A stretch of DNA of 64,000 nucleotides from Nesterenkonia sandarakina. GTDB taxonomy: Bacteria > Actinomycetota > Actinomycetes > Actinomycetales > Micrococcaceae. Below are positions 38,455-46,123 of this stretch, one piece after another. Made by a program: the position numbers and the translations under genes. Below the pieces are notes generated by a model. The model saw only the letters and a list, made by a program, of their open reading frames with translations, had not been told where the DNA came from and did no database searches. Positions within the stretch are counted from its first letter, which is position 1, and the number at the start of each line of letters is the position of its first letter. The DNA is taken from contig NZ_PVTY01000008.1 in the NCBI RefSeq assembly GCF_003003175.1, positions 1-64,000 on the forward strand. The letters run 5' to 3'.

Positions 38455-38823
38455 ATGACCGAGCGCTCCGCCGCACCCGAGGCGTCCCCGCGGCCCGAGA
38501 TCCCGGGTGCGCCGATCACCGTGCGGTTCTTCGCCGCTGCCGCCGAGGCGGCCGGGGCTGAGGAGCTGCGGCTGCCGGTTCCGACTGAGGGCGTCGCCGT
38601 CGTCGACTTCCTGACCGAGCTGCCCCGGCTGGTGCGCGAGCGTGGATCCGCGGCAGACGGCTCCGCTGGCGGGCCCGACGACGACGCCGCGTCCGCCCCC
38701 AGTCTGGAGCGGGTCTGCGCGCGCAGCTCCTTCCTGGTCAACGGAGTCAGGGCCCGGGCGGAGAGCGCCCGGCTGCACCCCGGAGACCAACTCGACGTGC
38801 TGCCGCCGTTCGCCGGCGGATAA
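38455..38823 (+). CDS. moaD: Molybdopterin synthase sulfur carrier MoaD
   Basis: Ubiquitin-fold sulfur carrier whose C-terminal Gly-Gly is thiocarboxylated and donates sulfur to precursor Z with MoaE. The 122-residue product has ITVRFFAAAAEAAG, VNGVRAR and ends PPFAGG, the expected tail. It is longer than the usual ~82 residues because of a 20-residue N-terminal leader and a loop insertion around SAADGSAGGPDDDAAS. It follows moaA by five bases. Confidence 0.9.
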   Translation: MTERSAAPEASPRPEIPGAPITVRFFAAAAEAAGAEELRLPVPTEGVAVVDFLTELPRLVRERGSAADGSAGGPDDDAASAPSLERVCARSSFLVNGVRARAESARLHPGDQLDVLPPFAGG

Positions 38824-38872
38824 CAAGATCACAGGTGGCCGCGAGGCGCTGACAGGCAGGCGAAGCTGCGAG

Positions 38873-38878
38873 TAGATT
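38873..38878 (+). promoter_or_regulatory. -10 element TAGATT of a probable leaderless promoter
   Basis: TAGATT is followed by seven bases (CCCGAGC) and the ATG at 38886, so the SnoaL-like gene probably has its own start separate from moaAD. Confidence 0.45.
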
Positions 38879-38885
38879 CCCGAGC

Positions 38886-39260
38886 ATGATCAGGACGCCG
38901 ATGGAGACGGTGCTGGCGCAGTTCGCAGCCTACCGAGTCGGTGACCGCCGCGCGGCACGGCTGTTGCTCAGCGACGACATGACCTTCACCTCGCCACAAG
39001 ATGACCATGTGGACAAGGTGACGTTCCTGGACACCTGCTTTCCTACTGCGGAACGGTTCCTCCGGCAGGAGCTGGTCAACGCGGTGGAGATCGAACCCGG
39101 TCTGGTCATGCTGCGCTATATCGCGCAGCTGCGGGGTGAGGAGCCGTTCAGCAACGTGGAGATCATGACGGTGGTCAACGGACAGATCACGGAGATCGAG
39201 GTCTACTTCGGCGGCGTCGAGTCCAGGGTCAGTGAACGGCGGACGAGCCGGCAGCTGTGA
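38886..39260 (+). CDS. SnoaL-like / NTF2-fold protein
   Basis: A 124-residue cone-fold protein with the nuclear-transport-factor-2-like pattern: N-terminal helices, then TFTSPQDDHVDKVTFLD, and a C-terminal strand pair ending GQITEIEVYFGGV. Such domains serve as small-ligand pockets, isomerases or dimerisation modules; no specific activity can be assigned. It is downstream of moaD but probably has its own promoter. Confidence 0.75.
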   Translation: MIRTPMETVLAQFAAYRVGDRRAARLLLSDDMTFTSPQDDHVDKVTFLDTCFPTAERFLRQELVNAVEIEPGLVMLRYIAQLRGEEPFSNVEIMTVVNGQITEIEVYFGGVESRVSERRTSRQL

Positions 39261-39288
39261 CTCGCCCACCGAGCGAGACTCAGCGGAG

Positions 39289-39906
39289 TCAGTCAGCGAG
39301 GTCGACCTCGGTCAGCGGCACGACGTCGCGCTCCCCCAGCGGCGCCTCGAGCTCGACGACCACCGAGACGTAGCGAGCCTCCTGGGTGCAGGCCGAATCC
39401 ACCGCGTCCGGGAGCGTGCCGGAGATCGTGGCCACCCGGACCTCCGCCTCGTCCTCCTGCACCACCGACCGCACCCCATAGCAGGCCGGGTTCCCGCTGT
39501 AGAAGGCGAGCTGCAGCTCCGTCTCCGAGGAGGTGCTGTATTCCTGCCAGCTGGAGAGGTGCTCTGCCACCAGCTTCTGGTTCTCCTGGACCGGCGTGGG
39601 GATCATGTCGGGCGCGATGTCATGCCCCGCGCCGTCGACACCCGCGCCGCCGTCGGCGACTCCGCCCCCGCCGCCGCCACCGTCGGGGGTCGCGTCGCCG
39701 GGATTCGGGCCCTCCGCCGGGGAGGTCGCGGCCGGGGCGCTGGTGGACTGATCGTCAGGACCCTCTCCACCCATGGGGCCTGAGTCGCCGACACAGGAGG
39801 TCAGGATGCCGAGGCCGAGCAACATGAATGCGGCGCTGGCGGCGCGGACGGCATCGGGAGCCCAGCTCGACGTCCGACGTCGGCCGAGATCTTGGCTGCG
39901 ACGCAT
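39289..39906 (-). CDS. Secreted lipoprotein, function unknown
   Basis: A 205-residue protein starting at ATG 39906 with a twin-Arg-containing, basic N-region (RRSQDLGRRR), a hydrophobic stretch and lipobox LTSC at about residue 38, so it is probably a surface lipoprotein. A Gly/Pro/Asp-rich low-complexity spacer (including eight consecutive Gly) separates the lipobox from a folded C-terminal part of about 110 residues with two cysteines (NPACYG, DSACTQ) that may form a disulfide. No family is recognised. It lies 38 bases downstream of the M16 peptidase gene in the same direction. Confidence 0.75.
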   Translation of the reverse strand: MRRSQDLGRRRTSSWAPDAVRAASAAFMLLGLGILTSCVGDSGPMGGEGPDDQSTSAPAATSPAEGPNPGDATPDGGGGGGGVADGGAGVDGAGHDIAPDMIPTPVQENQKLVAEHLSSWQEYSTSSETELQLAFYSGNPACYGVRSVVQEDEAEVRVATISGTLPDAVDSACTQEARYVSVVVELEAPLGERDVVPLTEVDLAD

Positions 39907-39944
39907 GAGACCCCCTCGGTCCACCTGCAGTGTCACTGCCAAGT

Positions 39945-41246
39945 CTAGGCGGGTCCGACCACCGTGACAGCCCGTGGTGAGCTGGCAAGCCTGGCGGCGA
40001 CCTTGCGGACATCCTCGACGGTGATGGCGTCGATCTGGTGCAGCGTGTCGGAGATGTCCACGAACTCTCCGCGTACCAGCTCCGCGCGTCCCAGCCGGGA
40101 CATCCGCGAGGAGGTCTCCTCCATGCCCAGCACGGTGCCGCCGCGCAGCTGACCCTTCGCGCGGGTGAGTTCCTCTCCACTGACGTGCTCGGTGGCGATC
40201 CGGTCGAGCTCGGCGGCCATGACCTGGGTGACCTTCCCGACCTTGTTCGGCAGGCATCCGGCGTAGAGGCCGAAGTAGCCGGCGTCGGTCATCGCCGAGG
40301 AGAAGGAGTAGGTGGAGTACGCCAGTCCGCGGCGTTCGCGGACCTCCTGGAAGAGCCGGGAGGACATCCCGCCGCCGAGCACCGCGTGCATCACCGAGAG
40401 CGCGAACCGGTCGTCGTCGGAGGCGGCCATGCCGCGTCCGCCGAGGATCACCTGGGACTGCTCCACGGGCTTGATGATGGTCTCGGTGCCGGCGCGGACC
40501 GGGATCTCGGTCTCGCGACCGACCCGACGCTCGGCCGGTGAGCCGGGCACGGTCATGTCCCAGGAGGACTTGTCCAGCGCCTCGGCGATCAGCGAGACCA
40601 CGTGGTCGTGGTCGAGCCCGCCGGCGGCGGTGATGACCAGCTCATCGGGTCGGTACCAGCGCTGGTAGTGATTGAAGACGTCCTCGCGGCTGGCCGCGTT
40701 GATCTCCTCGGGAGTGCCGCCGATGGGCCGGCCCAGCGGGTGCCCGTCGAGGACCTGGGAGCCGAAGCGCTCGTGGACCACGTCTTCGGGGTCGTCCTCG
40801 GCCATGGCGAGCTCTTCGAGGATGACCCCGCGCTCGATCTCCATCTCGGCCGGGTCCAGGAGCGCCGAGGTGACGATGTCGGTGAGCACCTCCACGGCCA
40901 TCGGCAGGTCGGTGTCGAGCACCCGGGCGTAGTAGCAGGTGTGCTCTTTGCCGGTCAGCGCGTTGGACTCACCGCCCACGCTGTCGAAGGCGGACGCGAT
41001 CTCCAGGGAGGAGCGGGTCTTGGTGCCCTTGAAGAGCAGGTGCTCCAGGAAGTGGGTGGATCCGTGCTGGTGGGCGGCCTCGTCGCGCGAGCCCACCCCG
41101 ATCCAGAAGCCCAGGGTGACCGAGCGCTGGCCCCGCATCTCCTCGGTGAGCACCCGCACCCCGGCGGGGAGCACGGAGCGGCGGACGGTGGAGCCGGCGT
41201 CGTCGTTCAGGACGCCTTCGGTGTGAGGATCAATGGTGACGCGCAT
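39945..41246 (-). CDS. M16-family zinc peptidase (pitrilysin/processing-protease-like)
   Basis: A 433-residue peptidase with the inverted zinc motif HFLEH (in STHFLEHLLFKGT) and the downstream Glu about 75 residues later, followed by the second M16 half (LVITAAGGLDHDHV, SSRLFQEVRERRGLAYS). Actinobacterial members usually follow pnp and are thought to degrade short peptides. The ATG at 41246 is preferred; it lies eight bases after TAACCT, again leaderless in layout. A longer frame runs into the upstream repeat element. In many relatives dapB lies nearby; here it is 12 kb away. Confidence 0.9.
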   Translation of the reverse strand: MRVTIDPHTEGVLNDDAGSTVRRSVLPAGVRVLTEEMRGQRSVTLGFWIGVGSRDEAAHQHGSTHFLEHLLFKGTKTRSSLEIASAFDSVGGESNALTGKEHTCYYARVLDTDLPMAVEVLTDIVTSALLDPAEMEIERGVILEELAMAEDDPEDVVHERFGSQVLDGHPLGRPIGGTPEEINAASREDVFNHYQRWYRPDELVITAAGGLDHDHVVSLIAEALDKSSWDMTVPGSPAERRVGRETEIPVRAGTETIIKPVEQSQVILGGRGMAASDDDRFALSVMHAVLGGGMSSRLFQEVRERRGLAYSTYSFSSAMTDAGYFGLYAGCLPNKVGKVTQVMAAELDRIATEHVSGEELTRAKGQLRGGTVLGMEETSSRMSRLGRAELVRGEFVDISDTLHQIDAITVEDVRKVAARLASSPRAVTVVGPA

Positions 41247-41263
41247 AGGCCCCCAGGTTACCC

Positions 41264-41352
41264 GGCCAGTTGCAGAATCCGGCACCTACGTATCAACCGG
41301 AGAACGCAACCAGCCAGGAGGAACGCCAGGAGCACGACGACGGCGCCGCTCG
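41264..41352 (+). repeat. Hairpin-bearing intergenic repeat, copy 1
   Basis: 89 bases matching copy 2 at 44052-44140 in the same orientation, 68 of 89 positions by my alignment, with no gaps. The core can fold: GTTGC (41269-41273) pairs with GCAAC (41306-41310) and TCCGG (41278-41282) with CCGGA (41297-41301), around a loop holding CTACGTAT. The outer stem is less perfect than in copy 2. It lies downstream of the Lrp-type gene and upstream of the M16 gene. The frame from TTG at 41270 also translates similarly to copy 2 (MQNPAPTY versus MQSPVATY). Confidence 0.75.
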
Positions 41353-41404
41353 CCTCCCAGTGGCAGGGCCGGCTCCCTCGCCGCACCCAGCGCTCACCCC
41401 CGGC

Positions 41405-41842
41405 TCAGCGGACCACCGAGCTGAGCAGCAGGCTGGTCTCGCTGTTGACCACGCCCTTGATCCCGCGGACCCGGCGCAGCACCTCGTCGAAGTCGCGCAG
41501 GTTCTCGCACGAGATCTCCGCGACCAGGTCCCAGCCGCCGTTGGTGGTGTGCAGCGCCATGATCTCGGGAAAGCCGCGCAGCTCGGCGATCACATGGTCG
41601 GTGGTGCGCCCGACGACCTCGATGAAGGAGATCGCGCGGACCTCGCCGGTCTCGTTGTGGTCATGGACGCGCACGCTGAAGCCCACGATGACGCCTTGGG
41701 CCTTGAGCTTCTCGATCCGGCTGGTGACCGTTGCCCGGGCGACCCCGAGCTGCTCGGCGAGCGCCGCGACCGGGGCGCGGCCGTCCTTGCGCAGCGCGGA
41801 GATGAGGCGGCGATCGAGGTCGGTGAGACGAGGCATGTGCAT
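41405..41842 (-). CDS. Lrp/AsnC-family regulator
   Basis: A 145-residue feast/famine regulator: N-terminal HTH (LTDLDRRLISALRKDGRAPVAALAEQLGVARATVTSRIEKL) and a C-terminal RAM ligand domain (EIMALHTTNGGWDLVAEI). It is divergent from ocd-ctlX with a 143-base gap, so it very probably controls those genes in response to an amino acid such as ornithine, citrulline or proline (inference). ATG codons at 41842 and 41836 are both possible; a TAGCAT hexamer just upstream suggests a leaderless start at the second. Confidence 0.88.
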   Translation of the reverse strand: MHMPRLTDLDRRLISALRKDGRAPVAALAEQLGVARATVTSRIEKLKAQGVIVGFSVRVHDHNETGEVRAISFIEVVGRTTDHVIAELRGFPEIMALHTTNGGWDLVAEISCENLRDFDEVLRRVRGIKGVVNSETSLLLSSVVR

Positions 41843-41985
41843 TATGCTAACTGCACCCTGACAAACTGCCACCTGATTGCCCCGAAATTCAGCAGAACTG
41901 CTCTTACATGTACACATCGAGATCCCTAGGCTGATCCTCATCAACCTGGCACGATTCCCGCACCACCATTTGTAAGGAGTTCCTC

Positions 41986-43014
41986 ATGACGCAGTTCGTC
42001 GACGTCGGCAATATGGCCCGCTGGATCCAGCGCGAGGGTGTCGAGCACCTGATGACCGAGATGATCGCCTACCTCGAGGACGACTTCCGCCGCTGGGAGA
42101 GCTTCGACAAGATCCCACGCATCGCCAGCCACACGCCGTTCGGCGTGATCGAGCTGATGCCGACCTCGGACCTGGAGACCTACGCCTTCAAGTACGTCAA
42201 CGGGCACCCGCTGAACCCCTCTCGCGGGTTCCAGACCGTCACCGCCTTCGGCATGCTCGCCGATGTGGACAACGGCTACCCCACCTTCCTGGCGGAGATG
42301 ACCCTGCTCACCGCGCTTCGCACCGCCGCGACCTCGGCGATGACCGCGAAGGCGCTCGCCCGCCCGGACTCGCGGCGGATGGCGCTGATCGGCGCCGGCT
42401 CCCAGGCCGAGTTCCAGGCCCTGGCGATCCGCTCCGCCCTGGGCATCGAGGACCTGCAGGTCTTCGATGTGGACCCCGCCGCGATGGAGAAGCTGCGCCG
42501 GAACCTGGGGCCGCTCGGCTTCCGGGTGACCCTCGCTTCCTCCACCGATGAGGCCGTGGCCGGAGCCGACATCATCACCACCTGCACCGCGGACAAGGCG
42601 CAGAACACGATTCTGAGCTCCGCGCAGACCTCCCCCGGCGTGCACATCAACGCGGTGGGCGGCGACTGCCCGGGCAAGACCGAGCTCGACGCGGAGATCC
42701 TGCGCCGCGGCCGGGTCTTCGTGGAGTACCCGGAGCAGACCCGGGTCGAGGGCGAGATCCAGCAGATGGAGCCCGACTTCCCGGTGGTCGAGTTCTGGCA
42801 GGTGCTCACCGGCGCTGCGGCCGGACGGCAGTCTGCCGAGCAGATCACGATCTTTGATTCGGTGGGCTTCGCGATCGCCGATCTCTCCGCGCTGCGCTTC
42901 GTCCGCGACGCCACCGCCGGCACCGACCTGCAGACCGCGCTGGACCTCGTCGCCGACCCCGAGGACCCGAAGGACCTGTTCTCGCTGGTCAGCTCGCTGA
43001 AGCCGGTGGGGTGA
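41986..43014 (+). CDS. ocd: Ornithine cyclodeaminase
   Basis: Converts L-ornithine to L-proline and ammonia using NAD as an internal redox cofactor. The 342-residue protein of the OCD/mu-crystallin family has the substrate segment FKYVNGHPLNPSRG, the Rossmann loop LIGAGSQAEFQ at ~134-144, and DIITTCTADK; the length and N-terminus match the ArcB/OCD type rather than alanine dehydrogenase. A clear AAGGAG Shine-Dalgarno is seven bases before the ATG. The next gene overlaps its stop (GTGA). Confidence 0.88.
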   Translation: MTQFVDVGNMARWIQREGVEHLMTEMIAYLEDDFRRWESFDKIPRIASHTPFGVIELMPTSDLETYAFKYVNGHPLNPSRGFQTVTAFGMLADVDNGYPTFLAEMTLLTALRTAATSAMTAKALARPDSRRMALIGAGSQAEFQALAIRSALGIEDLQVFDVDPAAMEKLRRNLGPLGFRVTLASSTDEAVAGADIITTCTADKAQNTILSSAQTSPGVHINAVGGDCPGKTELDAEILRRGRVFVEYPEQTRVEGEIQQMEPDFPVVEFWQVLTGAAAGRQSAEQITIFDSVGFAIADLSALRFVRDATAGTDLQTALDLVADPEDPKDLFSLVSSLKPVG

Positions 43015-44042
43015 ACTGGATGACTGAGGTGCTCGATGCCCCGGTCGGGCGGTTCGCCCTGGGACCCGACGGCGAAGCGCGGGTCTCCCCCGCCGGTGGG
43101 CTGACCGAGCAAGCTCCGTCCCGGGTGGTGCTGGTGCGACCACACCAGTTCACGCCCAACCCCCAGACCGCCGCGGACAACAGCTTCCAGCAGCGGATCC
43201 TGGAGGCGCTGCTGCCCTCGGCGGCCCGGGAGTCGGCCCGCCAGGTCGCGGCAGCCGCCTACGCCGAGGTCACCGAGCTCGGTCGGACCCTGGAGCGGCT
43301 CGGGATCGGCGTGGACATCTTCGATGACCCCTCCACGGAGACCCCGGACAGCGTGTTCCCGAACAACTGGTTCAGCACCCACCCCGACGGCACCGTCACG
43401 CTCTACCCGATGTATGCCGAGAACCGGCGGGCCGAGCGGCGCGGGGACATCCTGGCGCATCTGCAGGAGACCTGCCGGGTGCGCAGAGTGGTGGACTACT
43501 CCTCGGCGGAGCGCTTCGGGGAGTATCTCGAAGGCACCGGCTCGATGGTGTTGGATCACCGCGCTCGGCTCGCCTACGCGTGCCGGTCCCGCCGGTTGTC
43601 GGCCGGGCTGTTCACTGAGTTCTGCCGGGACTTCGGCTATGCGCCGGTGCTCTTCAACGCCACCGACGGCGAGGGGGTGCCGGTCTATCACACCAACGTC
43701 ATGATGTCCGTGGGCACCGATCTGGCGCTGATCAGCAGCGAGGTGATCCGCGACCAGGCCCAGCGCGAGCACGTCCTCGGCGTCCTGCGCGACTCCGGCA
43801 GAACGGTGGTGGAGCTCAGCGAATCCCAAGTGGGCAGCTTCGCCGGCAACTGCCTGGAACTCGCCGGGACCCAGGGGCGCCACCTGGTGCTGTCCACGAC
43901 GGCCGAAGCAAGCCTGACGGCGCAGCAGCGCGAGACCATCTCGGCACACTGCGCGCTGGTCCCGGTGGATGTGTCCACGCTGGAGGCGGCCGGCGGGTCC
44001 GTGCGCTGCATGATCGCCGGGAACCACCTCCCCCTCCGCTAA
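43011..44042 (+). CDS. ctlX: Citrulline hydrolase / arginine deiminase-superfamily protein (CtlX-like)
   Basis: A 343-residue amidinotransferase-fold protein. The visible motifs are PNNWFSTHPDG, LEGTGSMVLDH, the catalytic His in PVYHTNVMMSVG, and the C-terminal nucleophile Cys in GGSVRCMIAGNHLP. This pattern fits CtlX-type hydrolases (and more distantly dimethylargininases). Being translationally coupled to ocd, it would make ornithine from citrulline or an arginine derivative for conversion to proline. The start is either GTG 43011 (overlapping the ocd stop) or ATG 43020. The exact substrate is inferred. Confidence 0.82.
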   Translation: MNWMTEVLDAPVGRFALGPDGEARVSPAGGLTEQAPSRVVLVRPHQFTPNPQTAADNSFQQRILEALLPSAARESARQVAAAAYAEVTELGRTLERLGIGVDIFDDPSTETPDSVFPNNWFSTHPDGTVTLYPMYAENRRAERRGDILAHLQETCRVRRVVDYSSAERFGEYLEGTGSMVLDHRARLAYACRSRRLSAGLFTEFCRDFGYAPVLFNATDGEGVPVYHTNVMMSVGTDLALISSEVIRDQAQREHVLGVLRDSGRTVVELSESQVGSFAGNCLELAGTQGRHLVLSTTAEASLTAQQRETISAHCALVPVDVSTLEAAGGSVRCMIAGNHLPLR

Positions 44043-44048
44043 CCCCTT

Positions 44049-44140
44049 CCTGGGCAGTTGCAGTCTCCGGTAGCTACGTATGGACCGGAGAACTCAACTG
44101 CCCAGGATGAGCGGCGGGAAGAAGACGACGACGGCGCTCG
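44049..44140 (+). repeat. Hairpin-bearing intergenic repeat, copy 2
   Basis: The better-preserved copy. CCTGGGCAGTTG (44049-44060) pairs perfectly with CAACTGCCCAGG (44095-44106), and inside it TCTCCGGT (44064-44071) pairs with ACCGGAGA (44084-44091), giving a two-part 20-base-pair stem with a 3x3 internal loop and a 12-base terminal loop. The similarity to copy 1 continues to 44140, beyond the hairpin. It sits in the 135-base gap between convergent ctlX and the PKD-type gene, so it may act as a bidirectional terminator. Confidence 0.8.
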
Positions 44141-44177
44141 GTCACCCCCTGCTCGAGAGCTGGGGGGAGGCTGGGGT

Positions 44178-45317
44178 TCAGTCCCCCAGCCAGTTGCCGT
44201 TGGCGTCGTACTGGTCGGCGAAGATCTTCGGCGGGGTGTCACCCGGCTCGAGGGTGACCGGACCGTTGCAGCCCCAGTCCACGGTGTTGCGGCAGGAGCC
44301 GGAGACGTTGCGCGCAGCGACTCTCCAGATGTCGGCTTCGCCAGGTGACGCCTGGACGTCCACGGAGCCGGGGATGACGATCCAGGGTCCACCGCCGACC
44401 CGGTATTCGCCCACGAACGTGGTGGTCAGACCGACCGGGAAGCGGCCGGTCTCGGAGTAGACGTGGCTGGTGGGCGTCTCCTGGTCGGTTTTGACCACCG
44501 CCTCCCCCTGCCAGCTGTCGGGCATCGGTTCGCCTGGGTCGTAGGTGACCCGGCTGGTGCCGTCGCCGTAGTTCCATAGGAAGCTCTGAGGGTTCACCCG
44601 GATCTCCACGGGGATGCCGAGAAGGGTCTGGTTCAGGGTCTGGGTCCCGACATCGGCGAACATGTGGGTGTGCCGGTTCCTGTAGCCAAAGCCCAGGAGG
44701 TCGGGTTCGAACTCGACGGAGCCACCGGCGATGGGCAGGGTGGTGAATGCTCGTTGAACTTCCCCGGGAAGTAGCTCGAGGATGTCGGCTAAGTCGTCCT
44801 GAGCTGCGATCTCCGGATCTTCGATCTCCGCAATCTCTTCGATCTCGGGCTCGTACTGGCACCCGTAGCCCAGTTCTCCGTCTCCTGCATCGATCAAATT
44901 CGTAGCTTGGGCGTCGAAATCGCAGTATTGGACGATCTGTTCTCGACAGTCTGCCTCAAAGTTGCCGGCAGCCCCTTGGCAGTATATGAACTGCCCAGTC
45001 CTTGGTCGTTCCGGTCGCGGATCGAACGCTACAGAGCCGCCACCTTCCCCTGCATCCCTAGCAGGCGGATCCACGGAACTGCCTCCGCGTTCCCTAGCCG
45101 GAGAGTTGGGGGGACCACTCCTCTCCTCACGAAGCCTGGGTATCGTGCACTCCAAGTCAACGGTCGGACCCTGGTCTTGCCAGAAGGAGTCGCGAACATC
45201 GCAGGTGCCCGTCCCCGAGGACGCAAAGGCCCGGGCAACGTGCTGAGGGGAAACCGTAAGCCCTACAACGAGATATACGATGACGGTCGTCGCCGCTATG
45301 AAACGTTCGGGCCGCAT
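44178..45317 (-). CDS. Secreted PKD-like domain protein
   Basis: A 379-residue exported protein with an N-terminal signal/anchor (FIAATTVIVYLVVGLTVSP), a cysteine-containing, Pro/Gly/Ser-rich middle, an acidic EIEEIAEIEDPEI stretch, and a PKD-type beta-sandwich near the C-terminus (SFLWNYGDGTSRVTYDPGEP, TSHVYSETGRFPVGLTTTF). Proteins of this layout often follow DUF6318 lipoproteins in Micrococcales. The binding partner is unknown. It starts three bases after the DUF6318 gene ends. Confidence 0.75.
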   Translation of the reverse strand: MRPERFIAATTVIVYLVVGLTVSPQHVARAFASSGTGTCDVRDSFWQDQGPTVDLECTIPRLREERSGPPNSPARERGGSSVDPPARDAGEGGGSVAFDPRPERPRTGQFIYCQGAAGNFEADCREQIVQYCDFDAQATNLIDAGDGELGYGCQYEPEIEEIAEIEDPEIAAQDDLADILELLPGEVQRAFTTLPIAGGSVEFEPDLLGFGYRNRHTHMFADVGTQTLNQTLLGIPVEIRVNPQSFLWNYGDGTSRVTYDPGEPMPDSWQGEAVVKTDQETPTSHVYSETGRFPVGLTTTFVGEYRVGGGPWIVIPGSVDVQASPGEADIWRVAARNVSGSCRNTVDWGCNGPVTLEPGDTPPKIFADQYDANGNWLGD

Positions 45318-45319
45318 GC

Positions 45320-46021
45320 CTATTCACCCCGAGCTTCAGGCAGGTACACCTCGGCAACTTCCCAATGAGCATCCCCGAACACCAAAACTGCTTCCATCCC
45401 AGGAACTGCAGCCTCCTCGACTTCGGCCGCTATGGTTCCGTCGGAGTTGAAGCGTTGCGTGGCTCCTTCGTTCAGCGTGAACAACACTGACGCTTCTTGT
45501 TCTTGAGTGATAGCGCTGACGATCGGATCAACAACATCCACCCCACTGGTCGCAAACCAGCCTTCGTCTTCTTCGTAGACTTGCTCAGCTTGGAGAGCTC
45601 TCTGGGCGCACATCACACATTCCGATCCCGACAGTTCCTCGAGAGGCTGGGATTGACCGGTGAGCTGAAGGTAAGTGGAAGCCTCAAACCAATACCTCAG
45701 CGCCGCCAGCGCCCCCTCTTCGGTCTCCTCGTAGATCTCATCCGGAACCTCAGGCTCCGGCCAGTTCTGCGCGGGTCCATCCGAAGACGCAGGGACCGGC
45801 GTCGGCGATGATTCCGGCTCCTCGGTCTCGCCCCCGTCACCACTCGACTGCTCCGGCTCCGGCTCCGAAACTTCACCGTCCGGTGAGGGCTGCTCCGCAC
45901 TCGGTGCACCCTCCGCCCCAGCAGGTTCAGCCCCAGCATCGTCACCTCCACAAGAACTCAGCACCAACCCGAGAACCGCCGCAACACTCACCACACCAAG
46001 CCGACCCGCCGAAGTGTTCAT
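45320..46021 (-). CDS. DUF6318-type lipoprotein
   Basis: A 233-residue lipoprotein with signal and lipobox LSSC at about residue 24, a long Glu/Pro/Ser-rich spacer (25-95), and the DUF6318 domain (ALAALRYWFEASTYLQLTG, SGSECVMCAQR). The base composition is somewhat AT-richer than its neighbours. It is transcribed with the PKD-type gene directly downstream. Confidence 0.78.
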   Translation of the reverse strand: MNTSAGRLGVVSVAAVLGLVLSSCGGDDAGAEPAGAEGAPSAEQPSPDGEVSEPEPEQSSGDGGETEEPESSPTPVPASSDGPAQNWPEPEVPDEIYEETEEGALAALRYWFEASTYLQLTGQSQPLEELSGSECVMCAQRALQAEQVYEEDEGWFATSGVDVVDPIVSAITQEQEASVLFTLNEGATQRFNSDGTIAAEVEEAAVPGMEAVLVFGDAHWEVAEVYLPEARGE

Positions 46022-46070
46022 GAACCTGATCCGTTCAATCCGTCACCGCCACTGGAGCAACAGACTAAAC

Positions 46071-46107
46071 AGAACCGCCCCGGCGCAACAGGGGCCGGGG
46101 CGGTTCT
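46071..46107 (-). terminator. Strong hairpin terminator of the pyruvate oxidase gene
   Basis: AGAACCGCCCCGGC at 46071-46084 pairs perfectly with GCCGGGGCGGTTCT at 46094-46107 (14 base pairs, nine-base loop). On the minus strand it begins 17 bases after the poxB stop and is followed by TGTTTAGT, a partial U-tract. Confidence 0.85.
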
Positions 46108-46123
46108 GTGGAAGAGCGCAGAA

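Noticed and set aside
41264-44140. Integron attC or transposon terminal inverted repeats as origin of the hairpin element
   Set aside because: The arms do not fit the attC core pattern, the copies are direct rather than inverted, and no recombinase or transposase gene is nearby.
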